A DNA stretch of 64,000 nt from Propioniciclava flava (lineage in GTDB: Bacteria > Actinomycetota > Actinomycetes > Propionibacteriales > Propionibacteriaceae), in assembly GCF_004126535.1 (NCBI RefSeq), contig NZ_PPCV01000008.1, forward strand, positions 1 through 64,000. The letters run 5' to 3'. The notes below the pieces were generated by a model. The model was not told the origin of the DNA, made no database searches, and saw only the letters and a program-made list of their open reading frames with translations. Within the stretch, counting starts at the first letter, position 1. Every line of letters begins with the position of its first letter. This document shows, in pieces, positions 63,968-64,000 of the stretch. The translations under genes were made by a program, and so were the position numbers.

Positions 63968-64000
63968 TCACCACAGGTCGACGTTGTACTGATCGAAGAT
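63968..64000 (-). CDS. C-terminal tip of a gene running off the window
   Basis: The last ten residues read IFDQYNVDLW before TGA (63970-63968). Next to nagB and its regulator, with short C-terminal residues like those of sugar ABC binding proteins, it could be an amino-sugar binding protein, but ten residues cannot prove it. Confidence 0.4.
   Translation of the reverse strand: MFDQYNVDLW

Overview
The window is a high-GC actinobacterial chromosome segment. The gene content (DLW-39 gene beside tRNA-Ala, CCA-adding enzyme, DUF6049 protein, MurJ fused to a pseudokinase, trxB and trxA, family 1 encapsulin with DyP peroxidase, CE1758/CE1759 flavoprotein pair) suits Propionibacteriales or Propionibacteriaceae. 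That placement is an inference from gene families and order. The stretch from the CCA enzyme to trxB follows the mycobacterial Rv3907c-Rv3910-trxB order near the replication origin, without sigM.

Layout. 1-2370 is an accessory patch at the 3' end of a tRNA-Ala gene: an ISL3 transposase end, an unknown protein with a zinc-like motif, an Imm5-like immunity protein and a serine-recombinase remnant. 2.4-9.9 kb holds a DLW-39 small protein, a NarL-type two-component system, a flavin reductase/luciferase-like pair under a palindrome, a lipoprotein polysaccharide deacetylase and a sirtuin. 9.9-14.5 kb holds nagA, an alpha/beta hydrolase, L-lactate dehydrogenase and an MscS channel. 14.6-20.3 kb is a cobalamin-riboswitch operon: a nickel/peptide-type ABC importer (binding protein, two permeases, fused double ATPase) ending in a protein with the FhuF-type [2Fe-2S] cysteine motif. 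20.3-27.2 kb holds an S9 peptidase, glycogen phosphorylase, an EamA exporter and an iron-box gene of unknown function. 27.2-36 kb holds a DUF1540 protein, a small ORF with an odd in-frame TGA, cca, the DUF6049 and MurJ-pseudokinase pair, and a frameshifted Pro/Gln-rich membrane protein. 36-40 kb holds trxB (SigR/SigH-type promoter), a HEAT-repeat gene with a MerR-type promoter, a convergent MerR-HEAT fusion regulator, and trxA. 40-49.6 kb holds an ApbE-like pseudogene, a membrane protein plus anchored hydrolase, a His-rich radical SAM/SPASM protein, a VanY-like lipoprotein, a Fur-like/cytidylate-kinase-like fusion, an aminotransferase, an NrtR-like protein, a beta-propeller lactonase and prs. 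49.7-64 kb holds a DEAD helicase, a POT peptide transporter, encapsulin plus DyP, a large secreted protein of unknown function, a GntP permease with a DcuS/CitA-type two-component system, and nagB with its GntR regulator and operator.

How the parts work together. The B12-switched importer with a terminal Fe-S protein looks like uptake of a cobalt-containing ligand followed by reductive release. The HEAT gene and the MerR-HEAT gene look like a regulator and target pair. DyP carries an encapsulin-loading tail and overlaps the shell gene. Many genes here (at least eleven) have a TANNNT- or CANNNT-like -10 box 6-8 nt before the start codon, as in leaderless transcripts. No CRISPR array or rRNA was seen.
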